The notes: generated by a model from the sequence alone, not told the origin. 64,000 nt of DNA from Polaromonas glacialis (GCF_000709345.1 NZ_KL448324.1:2301-66300), one strand, 5' to 3'; counted from the stretch's first letter, positions 1-11,157 are shown. Numbers and translations are program-made.

Positions 1-380
1 AAGGTCAAGTCCAGTGTGATGTCCGGGTGCTGCTGCATGTAGCGCAGCACCAGCGGCACCACCACGCGCCGCCCGAACGCCACCGAGGTGCTGATGCGCA
101 GGTTGCCGCCCACCTTGCTTTGCAGCAGCGTGGCCAGGTTGTCGGCTTCCTCGATCTCGCGGGCGATCAGCTTGCATTTGTCGTAATACAGCGCGCCCAC
201 TTCGGTCAGCGTCACGCCGCGTGTCGAGCGGTGCAGCAGCCTGGCGCCCAGGCGCTGCTCCATGGCGGCCACGGCCTTGGTGGCCGTGGGCTGGGTAATG
301 CCGGTCTCACCGGCCGCCTTGCTGAAGCTGCCGGTCTCGACGACGCGAATAAAAAGGGCAATGCCGGTGACGCGATCCAT
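1..380 (-). CDS. LysR-type transcriptional regulator, N-terminal part (runs off left edge)
   Basis: Translating the minus strand from the ATG at 380 gives an open frame to the window edge (126 codons). It begins with MDRVTGIALFIRVVETGSFS and carries a typical LysR winged helix-turn-helix in residues 1–60 (AAGETGITQPTATKAVAAME), followed by the start of the effector-binding domain. It is divergent from gcl across a 123-bp gap, the usual arrangement for a LysR protein controlling its neighbour. It probably regulates the glyoxylate operon; that role is inferred from position only. The C-terminal ligand-binding part is outside the window. Confidence 0.85.
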   Translation of the reverse strand, partial: MDRVTGIALFIRVVETGSFSKAAGETGITQPTATKAVAAMEQRLGARLLHRSTRGVTLTEVGALYYDKCKLIAREIEEADNLATLLQSKVGGNLRISTSVAFGRRVVVPLVLRYMQQHPDITLDLT

Positions 381-503
381 GGCGCTGACTGTAATCGCGT
401 TTTGCGTATTTATGCCGCCATGGAATAGGTCTTATCGATGCAATGGTATTCACAAGTACACGTGCCAAAGGAATGATCGAGCCATCTAAACAAGGAGCAA
501 TCA
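381..503. promoter_or_regulatory. divergent lysR–gcl intergenic control region
   Basis: This 123-bp gap separates two divergent start codons and must hold both promoters and, by analogy with LysR systems, the regulator's T-N11-A type site. An AT-rich patch lies around 395–425 and an AAGGAG ribosome-binding site at 487–496 precedes gcl. I could not single out one convincing operator. Confidence 0.4.
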
Positions 504-2285
<1,782 letters not shown>

Positions 2286-2295
2286 GGAGAAACTG

Positions 2296-3075
2296 ATGCC
2301 CAAGTTTGCTGCCAACCTCACGATGCTTTTCACCGAGCATCCTTTTCTTGACCGCTTCGAGCACGCCGCGAAGGCAGGCTTCAAAGCCGTGGAGTTCCTT
2401 TTTCCGTATGCCTGGCCGGCTGAAGAAATCCGCCAGCGGCTTGACGCGAACGGCTTGACGCTGATCTTGCACAACCTGCCCGCTGGCGACTGGGATGCGG
2501 GCGAACGCGGCATTGCCTGCCTGCCTGACCGGGTGGCTGAATTCCGCGAAGGCGTGGCCAAGGCGATTGTTTACGCCCAGGCGCTGGGTGTGAAACAGCT
2601 CAATTGCCTGGTCGGCAAAGCGCCCGAAGGCGTAGCCGATGAGGTGCTGCGCCAGACGGTGGTCGAGAACCTGCGCTTTGCCGCTGCCGAGCTGAAGAAG
2701 GCCGGCCTGCGCATGTTGATCGAGCCGATAAACACCTTCGACATTCCGGGCTTTTATCTCAATCGCACCACCCAGGCGGTGTCGATTCTGGTGGAAGTCG
2801 GCGCTGACAACGCCTTCGTGCAGTACGACATCTACCACGCCCAGCGCATGGAAGGCGAGCTGGCCGCGACGATGCAGAAGTATTTGCCGCGCATCGGCCA
2901 CATCCAGCTGGCCGACAACCCCGGCCGCAACGAGCCGGGCACTGGCGAGATCAACTACCCGTTTCTCTTCGCGCACCTGGACCGCATCGGCTACGACGGC
3001 TGGATCGGCTGCGAATACAAGCCTGCCACCACCACCGAGGCCGGTCTAGGCTGGCGCGAACAGTTTGCCGGTTAA
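2296..3075 (+). CDS. hyi: hydroxypyruvate isomerase
   Basis: It interconverts tartronate semialdehyde and hydroxypyruvate. At 259 aa it has the normal length for a TIM-barrel Hyi of the xylose-isomerase-like superfamily (AP_endonuc_2 fold). Visible motifs include NLTMLFTEHPFLDRF at the N-terminus, LIEPINTFDIPGFYL in the middle (metal-ligand Glu in EPIN) and GHIQLADNPGRNEPGTGEI near the end. The ATG at 2296 is preferred over upstream in-frame codons because a GAGGAG site lies just before it, overlapping the gcl stop codon, which suggests translational coupling. Confidence 0.95.
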   Translation: MPKFAANLTMLFTEHPFLDRFEHAAKAGFKAVEFLFPYAWPAEEIRQRLDANGLTLILHNLPAGDWDAGERGIACLPDRVAEFREGVAKAIVYAQALGVKQLNCLVGKAPEGVADEVLRQTVVENLRFAAAELKKAGLRMLIEPINTFDIPGFYLNRTTQAVSILVEVGADNAFVQYDIYHAQRMEGELAATMQKYLPRIGHIQLADNPGRNEPGTGEINYPFLFAHLDRIGYDGWIGCEYKPATTTEAGLGWREQFAG

Positions 3076-3103
3076 TCAATCACAACAAACAGGAGAACAC
3101 CTC

Positions 3104-4009
3104 ATGACTTCACAACCCCTCAAAATCGGTTTCGTCGGCCTCGGCATCATGGGCGCGCCCATGGCCGTCCACCTCATCAATGCCGGCCACCAGCTGTTTG
3201 TCTACACCCTTGGCAAGATGCCCGAAGCGATTGCCGGCAGCAGCGCGACCCAATGCATCAGCGCACGCGGTGTGGCTGAGCGCGCCGACATCATCATCGT
3301 GATGGTGCCCGACACGCCCGATGTGCAAGACGCGCTGTTTTCCGAAAAAGGCATTGCCGCCGGGCTGACCGCCGGTAAGGTGGTGGTGGACATGAGCTCG
3401 ATCTCGCCAATTGCCACCAAGACGTTTGCGCAAAAGATCAACGCGCTGGGGTGCGACTACCTGGACGCGCCCGTGTCCGGCGGCGAAGTCGGTGCGAAGA
3501 ACGCCACGCTGTCGATCATGGTCGGCGGCCCGGAAGCGGTGTTCGAGCGCATCAAGCCTTTGTTCGAGCTGATGGGCAAGAACATCACGCTGGTCGGCGG
3601 CAACGGTGACGGCCAGACCGCCAAGGTCGCCAACCAGATCATCGTCGCGCTGAACATCGAGGCGGTGGCCGAGGCGCTGCTGTTTGCGGCCCGTGCCGGT
3701 GCCGATCCGGCCCGCGTGCGCCAGGCCCTGATGGGTGGATTCGCTTCCTCCAAAATTCTGGAAGTGCATGGCGACCGCATGGTCAAGCGCACTTTTGATC
3801 CGGGCTTTCGCATTGAGCTGCACCAAAAGGATTTGAACCTGGCGCTGTCCAGCGCCCGCGCGCTGGGCGTGGCCCTGCCCAACACCGCGATGGCGCAAGA
3901 GTTGTTCAATTCCTGCGTCGCCTATGGCGGTAAGGCCTGGGACCATTCGGCGATGGTGCGCGCGTTGGAGAAGATGTCGAACTTCGAGATTGGCCAGAAG
4001 GCTGAATAA
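3104..4009 (+). CDS. glxR: 2-hydroxy-3-oxopropionate (tartronate semialdehyde) reductase
   Basis: It reduces tartronate semialdehyde to D-glycerate with NAD(P)H. The protein (301 aa) is a beta-hydroxyacid dehydrogenase. The Rossmann motif GFVGLGIMGAPMA lies at residues 8–20, the substrate-binding signature DAPVSGGEVGAKNATL is in the middle, and the catalytic Lys lies in KVANQIIVALN. The start at 3104 follows an AGGAG site. It sits 28 bp after hyi in the same operon. Confidence 0.95.
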   Translation: MTSQPLKIGFVGLGIMGAPMAVHLINAGHQLFVYTLGKMPEAIAGSSATQCISARGVAERADIIIVMVPDTPDVQDALFSEKGIAAGLTAGKVVVDMSSISPIATKTFAQKINALGCDYLDAPVSGGEVGAKNATLSIMVGGPEAVFERIKPLFELMGKNITLVGGNGDGQTAKVANQIIVALNIEAVAEALLFAARAGADPARVRQALMGGFASSKILEVHGDRMVKRTFDPGFRIELHQKDLNLALSSARALGVALPNTAMAQELFNSCVAYGGKAWDHSAMVRALEKMSNFEIGQKAE

Positions 4010-4041
4010 AAGAGTTGCGAACTGACCGAACCCGCGCCATC

Positions 4042-5349
4042 ATGAAAATCCCCGACGTGTCTTTCGACCCCCAGCAGGCGCTGTTGCGCCGCATGTTCGA
4101 CGCCGCCATTGCCTCGGCCCAGCCGGCGCTTTGCATTCCTGCCCATCTGCCGGACCCGCAAAGCCTTGGCAAAGGCCGATTGATCGTGATCGGTGCTGGC
4201 AAAGCGTCGGCGGCGATGGCCCGGGCCGTCGAGGACCATTGGCTGGCTCCGCTGTCCGGTCTGGTGGTCACGCGCTACGGTTATGCCGTACCGTGCGAAC
4301 GGATCGAGATCGTCGAAGCCGCTCATCCGGTGCCCGACGCCGCCGGTGAGGTCGCCGCCCAGCGCATGCTGCAACTGGTGCAGGGACTGACGGCCGACGA
4401 TCTGGTGCTGTGCCTGATTTCCGGTGGCGGCTCGTCGCTGCTGCCACTGCCGTTGCCCGGCCTGAGCCTGCAACACAAGCAGGACGTCAGCCGCGCGCTG
4501 CTGAAGTCCGGTGCGACCATCAGCGAGATGAACTGTGTACGCCGCCACCTCTCGGCCATCAAGGGCGGCCGCCTGGCCGCTGCTTGCCATCCTGCCAAGG
4601 TGCTAACGCTCCTGATTTCCGATGTCCCGGGCGACGATCCCATGGACATCGCCTCGGGGCCGACCGTGGCCGACCCCACCACTTGTGAAGATGCGCTGGC
4701 CGTGATTCGCCGCTACAACATTGACGTGCCGGCTAAAGTCATGGCTATCTTGCAAAGCGGCCGGAGCGAATCCATCAAGCCGGGCGACCCATGCCTGGCC
4801 GGCACCGAAGTGCGTATGATCGCCACGCCGCAAATGGCGCTGGAAGCGGCTGCTGCTGTGGCCCGTGCGTCGGGTGTCACGCCCTACATTTTGGGCGATG
4901 CGCTCGAAGGCGAGGCCCGGGACGTCGGCAAGGTGTTGGCTGGCATTGCGCTGCAGGTGGCCGGGCGCGGCCAGCCTGTACCGGCTCCCTGCGTACTCCT
5001 GTCGGGCGGCGAGACCACGGTCACCGTGCGCGGCAACGGCCGAGGCGGGCGTAATGTGGAGTGGCTGCTGGCCGCAGGCATTGCCCTGCACGGCCATCCG
5101 CGCATTCATGCGCTGGCGGGTGACACCGACGGTGTTGACGGCCAGGAAGAGATTGCCGGAGGCTATTGGGCGCCAGATTCTCTGGAACGCGCCTGGGCCC
5201 TGGGCCTGCGGCCCAAGGACAGCCTGGCCAACAACGATGGGCATGGCTTTTTTCAAGCACTGGGCGACTCGGTAGTCACCGGCCCCACGCTGACCAATGT
5301 GAATGACTTTCGCGCCATCCTGATCGATGCGCCAACTACCGAGAACTAA
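4042..5349 (+). CDS. ttuD: glycerate 2-kinase of the TtuD/MOFRL family (often named hydroxypyruvate reductase)
   Basis: This 435-aa protein shows GAGKASAAMARAVEDHW near the N-terminus, LISGGGSSLLPLP in the DUF4147 domain, and ALAGDTDGVDG, typical of the C-terminal MOFRL domain. Family members phosphorylate glycerate at C2 to 2-phosphoglycerate; older annotation as hydroxypyruvate reductase persists. The kinase reading fits the operon better because eno and pyk follow directly. A TTG at 4015 could extend the frame by nine codons, but I prefer the ATG at 4042; neither has a strong ribosome-binding site. Confidence 0.85.
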   Translation: MKIPDVSFDPQQALLRRMFDAAIASAQPALCIPAHLPDPQSLGKGRLIVIGAGKASAAMARAVEDHWLAPLSGLVVTRYGYAVPCERIEIVEAAHPVPDAAGEVAAQRMLQLVQGLTADDLVLCLISGGGSSLLPLPLPGLSLQHKQDVSRALLKSGATISEMNCVRRHLSAIKGGRLAAACHPAKVLTLLISDVPGDDPMDIASGPTVADPTTCEDALAVIRRYNIDVPAKVMAILQSGRSESIKPGDPCLAGTEVRMIATPQMALEAAAAVARASGVTPYILGDALEGEARDVGKVLAGIALQVAGRGQPVPAPCVLLSGGETTVTVRGNGRGGRNVEWLLAAGIALHGHPRIHALAGDTDGVDGQEEIAGGYWAPDSLERAWALGLRPKDSLANNDGHGFFQALGDSVVTGPTLTNVNDFRAILIDAPTTEN

Positions 5350-5352
5350 ACC

Positions 5353-6771
5353 ATGCGTAGAACCCGAAATGCAAAAATTGTGGCCACCCTTGGCCCCACC
5401 AGTTCCGACAAGGATACGGTTCGCCGCCTGTTCTTGGCCGGCGTCGATGTCTTCCGACTGAACTTCAGCCATGGCAGCCCTAGTGATCACCGCGCGCGTT
5501 TTGCGATCCTGCGAGAGCTGGAACAAGAAACCGGGCGCCCTATCGGCATCCTGGCTGACCTGCAGGGGCCCAAGCTGCGCGTGGGTACTTTCAGCGATGG
5601 GCCGGTCATGCTGGTGGAAGGCGCTTCGTTTCGACTCGACCTGGACCCTACGCCCGGCGATGTATTGCGCGCCGGCATGCCGCATCCTGAAATATTCGCC
5701 GCGCTGGTGCCGGGCGCCGAATTGCTGCTTGACGATGGACGGCTGCGCCTGGTAGTTGAGCGCTGTGGCGCCGATTTTGCCGAAACGCGTGTGGCCGTAG
5801 GCGGCAAACTGTCGGAGCGCAAGGGCGTCAATGTGCCTGGTGTAGTGCTCCCTATCACGGCCTTGACGGCTAAGGACCGGCGCGACTTGGCCCTGGCGCT
5901 AGAAGAAGGCGCTGACTGGATTGCGCTGTCGTTCGTGCAGCGGCCTGAAGATGTAGCCGAGGCGCGTGCGTTGATTGGCGATCGCGCGGCCATTGTGTCG
6001 AAGCTGGAAAAGCCATCAGCCATCGACCGCCTGGACGAAATCGTAGCGCTGTCTGACGCGGTCATGGTGGCGCGCGGCGACCTCGGTGTGGAAATGCCCG
6101 CCGAACGTGTGCCTACGATCCAGAAGCGCATCATCCGCAGTTGCCGCCACGCTGGCAAGCCGGTGATTGTGGCCACGCAGATGCTGGAGTCCATGATCGA
6201 CAGCCCGGTGCCCACGCGCGCTGAAGCGTCCGATGTGGCCACTGCCATTTACGACGGCGCCGACGCGGTCATGCTGTCGGCGGAATCGGCTTCGGGCCAG
6301 TTCCCGGTCGAGGCGGTGAAGATGATGAACCGCATCATCGAACAGGTCGAAGGCGACCCGCAGTACCGCCAGCTGATTGACGCATCGCACACCGCGGCCC
6401 GCCCGGGTGGCGACGTTGCGGAGGCCGTATGTTGCGCCATGCGCCGCGCCGTGTCGCTAGTGCAGGCCGCAGCCATCGTCTGCTACACCAGCTCCGGCCA
6501 CACCAGCCTACGCGCCGCTCGCGAGCGGCCCGAGTCGCCGATCCTGAGCCTGACGCCCAGCATCGGCGTTGCACGCCGGCTGGCGCTGGTCTGGGGTGTG
6601 CATTCAGTGCATATTGCCGATGTCAGTGACGTCAGCCAGATGACCGACCTCGCTTGTGAGGTGGCGCGCAGCGAGAAGTTCGCCGACAGCGGCCAGACCA
6701 TCGTCGCGATTGCCGGAATGCCGTTTGCCACGCCGGGTACCACTAATTTGATGCGTATCGCTACTGTTTAA
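5353..6771 (+). CDS. pyk: pyruvate kinase
   Basis: It converts PEP and ADP to pyruvate and ATP. The 472-aa length and motifs are standard: MRRTRNAKIVATLGPTSS at the start, LNFSHG, the Mg/K-site region MVARGDLGVEMP, and KPVIVATQMLESMI. It starts 3 nt after the ttuD stop, so the two are probably translationally coupled. Its presence in a glycerate operon suggests a pathway-dedicated isozyme rather than the housekeeping copy. Confidence 0.95.
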   Translation: MRRTRNAKIVATLGPTSSDKDTVRRLFLAGVDVFRLNFSHGSPSDHRARFAILRELEQETGRPIGILADLQGPKLRVGTFSDGPVMLVEGASFRLDLDPTPGDVLRAGMPHPEIFAALVPGAELLLDDGRLRLVVERCGADFAETRVAVGGKLSERKGVNVPGVVLPITALTAKDRRDLALALEEGADWIALSFVQRPEDVAEARALIGDRAAIVSKLEKPSAIDRLDEIVALSDAVMVARGDLGVEMPAERVPTIQKRIIRSCRHAGKPVIVATQMLESMIDSPVPTRAEASDVATAIYDGADAVMLSAESASGQFPVEAVKMMNRIIEQVEGDPQYRQLIDASHTAARPGGDVAEAVCCAMRRAVSLVQAAAIVCYTSSGHTSLRAARERPESPILSLTPSIGVARRLALVWGVHSVHIADVSDVSQMTDLACEVARSEKFADSGQTIVAIAGMPFATPGTTNLMRIATV

Positions 6772-6803
6772 CGGCCAAGCTACACACTTCCGGAGTCTTT
6801 TTC

Positions 6804-8096
6804 ATGAGTCTAATCACCGGCCTTCGTGGCCTTGAAATTCTTGATTCACGCGGCAACCCCACGGTCGCCGCCGAAGTCACCCTTGCCTGTGGCGCACGCG
6901 GCTATGCAGCGGCCCCGTCGGGCGCATCCACCGGCTCACGCGAAGCCATCGAATTGCGCGATGGCGATGCCAAACGCTACGGCGGCAAGGGCGTACAGCG
7001 CGCGGTTGGCCATGTCAACGGCGAGCTGCGCACCGTGCTGTTGGGAACCGACAGCACCGACCAGGCGGCGTTGGACGCCAGGCTGATCCAGCTCGACGGC
7101 ACCGCCGGAAAGTCCCGCCTGGGTGCCAATGCGCTGCTGGCAGTGTCACTGGCCACGGCCCGGGCCGCGGCCGCGAGCAAGGGCGTTCCGCTGTACCGGC
7201 ACCTGGGCCTGCAGCAACAGTTCACGTTGCCCGTGCCCATGATGAACATCATCAATGGTGGCGCGCATGCCGACAACAACGTGGACATCCAGGAATTCAT
7301 GATCCTGCCGATAGCCGCGCCGAGCTTTGCTGAGGGTCTGCGCTGGGGTGCCGAGGTGTTCCACGCACTGAAGTCCCAGCTCAAGGCGGCGGGCATGGCC
7401 ACGTCTGTCGGCGACGAAGGCGGATTTGCCCCCAACCTGCCGTCTAACACGGCGGCGCTGGACGTGATCTTGCAGGCCATAGAAACCGCAGGCTTTCGGC
7501 CCGGACGCGATATCTGGCTCGGCCTGGACGCGGCCAGCACCGAGTTTTTCGAGGACGGCCGCTATGTGCTGGCCTCGGAAGGCCAGCGCTTTGACTCGGA
7601 CCAGTTTGTCGACTGGCTGGCCGGCCTGGTGCGCCAATACCCGATTTTGTCGATTGAAGACGGCATGGCCGAAGACGACTGGGTGGGCTGGAAGCTGCTG
7701 ACCGACAAGGTGGGCAACCAGGTCCAGCTGGTTGGCGACGATCTCTTCGTCACCGACGCGGCAACGCTTGGCAAAGGCATTGCCGGCGGCGTGGCCAATG
7801 CCATCTTGATCAAACCCAACCAGATCGGCACACTCACCGAGACGCTGGACGCGATTGCGCTGGCCACTGAGAGCGGCTATGCCGCCGTGGTGTCCCACCG
7901 CTCGGGTGAGACCGAGGACACCACCATTGCCGACCTGGCGGTGGGCACCACGGCTACGCAGATCAAGACCGGTTCGCTGTGCCGCTCCGATCGCGTCGCT
8001 AAGTACAACCGCCTGCTGGTCATTGAAGACGAACTCGGCGGTGCGGGTTCCTACGCCGGCCTGGCAGCATTCAAGCGTTTCATTCCTGCGGCCTAG
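6804..8096 (+). CDS. eno: enolase (probably operon-dedicated paralogue)
   Basis: It dehydrates 2-phosphoglycerate to PEP. The 430-aa protein shows ARGNPTVAAEVT-type N-terminal sequence (DSRGNPT), the GDEGGFAPNL loop, Mg ligands in LSIEDGMAEDDW and VGDDLFVTD, and the C-terminal KPNQIGTLTE and SHRSGETEDTTIADL. Burkholderiales normally carry a housekeeping eno elsewhere (next to pyrG/kdsA), so this copy next to ttuD and pyk likely serves glycerate-derived flux. A Rho-independent terminator follows. Confidence 0.95.
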   Translation: MSLITGLRGLEILDSRGNPTVAAEVTLACGARGYAAAPSGASTGSREAIELRDGDAKRYGGKGVQRAVGHVNGELRTVLLGTDSTDQAALDARLIQLDGTAGKSRLGANALLAVSLATARAAAASKGVPLYRHLGLQQQFTLPVPMMNIINGGAHADNNVDIQEFMILPIAAPSFAEGLRWGAEVFHALKSQLKAAGMATSVGDEGGFAPNLPSNTAALDVILQAIETAGFRPGRDIWLGLDAASTEFFEDGRYVLASEGQRFDSDQFVDWLAGLVRQYPILSIEDGMAEDDWVGWKLLTDKVGNQVQLVGDDLFVTDAATLGKGIAGGVANAILIKPNQIGTLTETLDAIALATESGYAAVVSHRSGETEDTTIADLAVGTTATQIKTGSLCRSDRVAKYNRLLVIEDELGGAGSYAGLAAFKRFIPAA

Positions 8097-8121
8097 ACTT
8101 CAGCGAAACGGTTTTTCTGTT

Positions 8122-8154
8122 AACCCTGCGCCGGGTCACGGCGCAGGGTTTTTT
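8122..8154 (+). terminator. Rho-independent terminator after eno
   Basis: A perfect 11-bp stem (AACCCTGCGCC at 8122–8132, complement at 8140–8150) with a 7-nt loop is followed directly by a T-run. It ends the gcl–eno operon. Confidence 0.93.
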
Positions 8155-8171
8155 GTTGATGGAGTCGTTTA

Positions 8172-8864
8172 ATGTTGCTGGGTCTGGTGCTGTTTTATGT
8201 GGGTGCGGTGCTCATTCTCAATGGTCTGTGGATGTTGGGGCACATCGGTGACAGTGAAATCTGGGTGATCAACTTGTTTGTGGGCGCTGTCAGCCTGTTG
8301 GTCGCGCTCAGTCAGGCGTTCGGCGCGGCTGCCGATGCTGCCTCGATCCAGGCGGCCGCTCTCTCGCTGTTGTTTTCACTGACCTACCTGTGGGTGGCGA
8401 TCAACCGCTTTACCGGTGCCGATGGGCGCGGGCTGGGCTGGTTCAGCTTGTTTGTGGCGATTACCGCCGTGCCGGTCGCTACCAACACGTTTCGAACAGC
8501 TGAGCACATCTGGGGTGTTTGGTCTGGCTTGTCGTGGGCTGCATGGGCTGTTTTGTGGTTTGTATTTTTTCTTCAGTTGGTACTGCGCAAGCAGGTGGTG
8601 CGCATTGGCTGGTTCAGCTTGTTTGTGGCGATTACCGCCGTGCCGGTCGCTACCAACACGTTTCGAACAGCTGAGCATATCTGGGACGTTTGGTCTGGCT
8701 TGTCGTGGGCTGCATGGGCTGTTTTGTGGTTTGTATTTTTTCTTCAGTTGGTACTGCGCAAGCAGGTGGTGCGCATTGCAGCCTGGATGGCGATTGGAGA
8801 AGGTATCCTGACAGGGTGGGTGCCAGGTTATTTGCTTTTAACGGGTGTTATTGCCTCACCTTAA
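8172..8864 (+). CDS. AmiS/UreI-family amide/urea channel-like membrane protein with internal tandem duplication
   Basis: The N-terminus (MLLGLVLFYVGAVLILNG), LLFSLTYLWVAINRF, SLFVAITAVP and the C-terminal WMAIGEGILTGWVPGYLLL align with UreI/AmiS, six-helix channels for urea or short amides. The protein has 230 aa because residues 89–145 are repeated almost exactly as 146–202, adding what should be two extra helices. Without the repeat it would be 173 aa, close to family size. It stands alone after the eno terminator. Whether the eight-helix product folds or conducts anything is unknown. Confidence 0.75.
   Translation: MLLGLVLFYVGAVLILNGLWMLGHIGDSEIWVINLFVGAVSLLVALSQAFGAAADAASIQAAALSLLFSLTYLWVAINRFTGADGRGLGWFSLFVAITAVPVATNTFRTAEHIWGVWSGLSWAAWAVLWFVFFLQLVLRKQVVRIGWFSLFVAITAVPVATNTFRTAEHIWDVWSGLSWAAWAVLWFVFFLQLVLRKQVVRIAAWMAIGEGILTGWVPGYLLLTGVIASP
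8436..8777 (+). repeat. 171-bp in-frame direct tandem duplication
   Basis: Unit 1 is 8436–8606 and unit 2 is 8607–8777, immediately adjacent. I count three differences between them, all in the stretch encoding HIWGVW versus HIWDVW. The unit is 57 codons, so the reading frame is kept. Confidence 0.95.
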
Positions 8865-9059
8865 TCGTCAAGCTTTTTTTACCTGGCGCGACATCGTCAC
8901 GGTAGCGCAAATACTGCGCGGCCTGTTGGTTGTCATCAACGCCGTTACGATCGTGGCTCAACACGCCTCTCAGGTATAAGCGCCCAGGCACCCCGGTTTT
9001 GTTTGTTGTCAGTCGTTTAGACGGTCATCCAGCGTTGAACCTCATGCAAGAATACATTC

Positions 9060-10511
9060 ATGCCTCAAGTGTTTCGTCGTTATTGGCTGTGGATCGTGGC
9101 CTGGTGTGCTCTTGTCATTTTGGGTAGCACCCTGTTGGCGCGCAATGAATTCGGCCGCTTGCGCGAAGAGTTTGAAACCAGTGCCCGAATAGTCCACCGC
9201 CTGCTAAGCCAACGTGTCGTGCAGCACGATGCCATCCTGGCCACGCTGGCGCTGCTTCAACCCGCCAGCGATGGCAGGCACCCCGAGCAACGTCTGACTT
9301 CAGTTTACCCACAAATATTGGGAGTCAGCAGACGTGAGCCTCACGGTATATGGTCCGATAAACGCTTACTGCCAGCTGAAACCCTTTCGCGCACCCTTCA
9401 TCGTCCTGTGTTGGCTGCTATCGATTTCGACAAAGGCCGTTATGAGTTAGTGCTGGCCTCGGAGCCTGTCAGTTATGCGCTGCAGATCGACTTGCGCGCA
9501 AGCGTTCCCTGGAGTGAATGGCCCATGGCCACAGACCGCAGCCCCGTGCGAGTGACGCTGGAGCATGAAAGTGAAAGCTTCATCATTCAGCCGGGGCAGT
9601 TGCGCGCAGGCGGCTGGCCGATTGAATTTCGCAAGCTTCTCGCAGCCGAAAGTCAGCTTTTTGAGGTGGTCGCCACCCGCCGAGTGGGCCTCGCTGATCT
9701 GCCCTGGCGCTGGATGCTGGCCTACACCGCAGTGGTTAGCGGCGCTCTCGCTGCGCTGGTGAGTTTGCAGCGCCAGCGCGTCGGGCGCCGCCGAGCAGAA
9801 GAGTTGCTGCGGCTGGGCCAGGTCGCGCGCCTGAATACTCTGGGCGAACTCGCGGCCGGACTGGCGCATGAACTGAATCAGCCGCTGACAGCGGTACTGG
9901 CCAATACGCAGGCTGCCACCCGCTTGCTGGCCGACGACCCCCCAGAACTGGACGTCGCCCGCCGCGCAATGGCGCAGGCTGTCCAGCAGGCACGCCGAGC
10001 ATCTGAAGTGGTGATCCGATTGCGCCGCGCTGTTGAGCGGCCAGACTGCATGGCACAGCAACAGGTGGTGGATTTGCAGGACGCTGTGCGCAATGCGCTG
10101 TATCTTCTGGAGCCCGAGTTCAATCGCCGAGGTGCAGTAGCGTCAATGGCGTTTCTTTCCACACCGCCCGCGGTATTGGCCGAGCCCGTGGCGCTTGAGC
10201 AGATCATCCACAATCTGCTGATGAATGCACTTCAGGCGCTTGAACAGGTACCCAAAGCGGAGCGACAATTGAAGATCGGTCTGGTGCAGGAAGGCGGTCG
10301 CGGCCTGCTGACCATCGCTGATAGCGGCCCCGGCATTGCCTCCGACGTGCTGCCGCGCATCTTCGAGCCTTTTTTTACGACCCGCAATGGCGGTCTAGGT
10401 CTTGGTCTGAGCCTATGTGAAACGCTGTCTGCAAGTATGGGCGGCAGTATCTATGCAAGAAATAATATGCCGCGTGGGTCTGTATTTACCCTTGATCTGC
10501 GATTGGCCTGA
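9060..10511 (+). CDS. sensor histidine kinase, FixL/TodS-like HisKA type
   Basis: The 483-aa protein has an N-terminal membrane helix (residues 8–26), a periplasmic sensor region of about 190 residues, and a second helix near 225–243. The HisKA phosphoacceptor box is GELAAGLAHELNQPL, and the HATPase domain shows IIHNLLMNALQAL, DSGPGI and GGLGLGLSLCETL. It transfers phosphate to the regulator encoded 7 bp downstream. The signal sensed cannot be read from the sequence; the sensor region has no PAS motif that I recognise. Confidence 0.9.
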   Translation: MPQVFRRYWLWIVAWCALVILGSTLLARNEFGRLREEFETSARIVHRLLSQRVVQHDAILATLALLQPASDGRHPEQRLTSVYPQILGVSRREPHGIWSDKRLLPAETLSRTLHRPVLAAIDFDKGRYELVLASEPVSYALQIDLRASVPWSEWPMATDRSPVRVTLEHESESFIIQPGQLRAGGWPIEFRKLLAAESQLFEVVATRRVGLADLPWRWMLAYTAVVSGALAALVSLQRQRVGRRRAEELLRLGQVARLNTLGELAAGLAHELNQPLTAVLANTQAATRLLADDPPELDVARRAMAQAVQQARRASEVVIRLRRAVERPDCMAQQQVVDLQDAVRNALYLLEPEFNRRGAVASMAFLSTPPAVLAEPVALEQIIHNLLMNALQALEQVPKAERQLKIGLVQEGGRGLLTIADSGPGIASDVLPRIFEPFFTTRNGGLGLGLSLCETLSASMGGSIYARNNMPRGSVFTLDLRLA

Positions 10512-10518
10512 ATGTCTC

Positions 10519-11157
10519 ATGAATTCCAATTTTTCAACGCTGTCTCCATTGATCCACCTTATTGACGACGATGAAGCGGTACGCGACAGTCTCGCACTGT
10601 TGATCGGCACTGTGGGCTTGCGCGTTCAACCCTGGGCCGACCCTCAGGCCTTTGTCAAAAATTTCGCCCGTGAATCGATAGGCGCTATCGTGCTCGATGT
10701 GCGCATGCCTGGCATCAGCGGACTAGTGGTGCTTGACACCCTGATCGCGCAAGGCGTGGATCATCCCGTCATCCTGCTGACGGGCCATGGCACGGTAGAG
10801 ATGTGCAGGCGCGCATTTAAGTGCGGCGCGGCGGAGTTTCTGGAAAAGCCAGTGAATGACGAAGCCCTCATCGATGCGCTTCAAAATGCCGTGCGCCAGC
10901 ATGTGAAATCCCGCCAGCGATTGAGCGCAGACCGTTCGGCGCGGACGCTTTACCAGCAACTGACGGAACGCGAACGCGAAGTGCTGGGTTTTATCGTGGC
11001 CGGATTGACCAATAAGGAAATCGGACGTGCGATGATACTTTCCCCGCGCACTGTAGAGACCCACCGTGCCAATCTTTTTGCCAAGCTAAAAGCCGATTCT
11101 CTAGCACAAATTATCCGGCATTACGCGGCTCTGGTGGACGAGAAGCAGGAATCTTAA
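10519..11157 (+). CDS. FixJ/NarL-like response regulator
   Basis: The receiver domain (residues 10–125) has the acidic pair in LIDDDEAVRDSL, the phosphoacceptor Asp in IVLDVRMPG, the conserved Thr in LLTGHG and the Lys in FLEKPV. The C-terminal LuxR-type helix-turn-helix reads LTEREREVLGFIVAGLTNKE and SPRTVETHRANLFAKL. The ATG at 10519 lies 7 bp after the kinase gene. The target is unknown; the next genes (GlcG-like protein, barrel protein) are candidates by position only. Confidence 0.92.
   Translation: MNSNFSTLSPLIHLIDDDEAVRDSLALLIGTVGLRVQPWADPQAFVKNFARESIGAIVLDVRMPGISGLVVLDTLIAQGVDHPVILLTGHGTVEMCRRAFKCGAAEFLEKPVNDEALIDALQNAVRQHVKSRQRLSADRSARTLYQQLTEREREVLGFIVAGLTNKEIGRAMILSPRTVETHRANLFAKLKADSLAQIIRHYAALVDEKQES

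Noticed and set aside
8436..8777. 171-bp repeat as an assembly artefact
   Set aside because: The two units are not identical (three clustered differences) and the frame is preserved, which a collapsed or duplicated read would not explain easily; re-sequencing would settle it.
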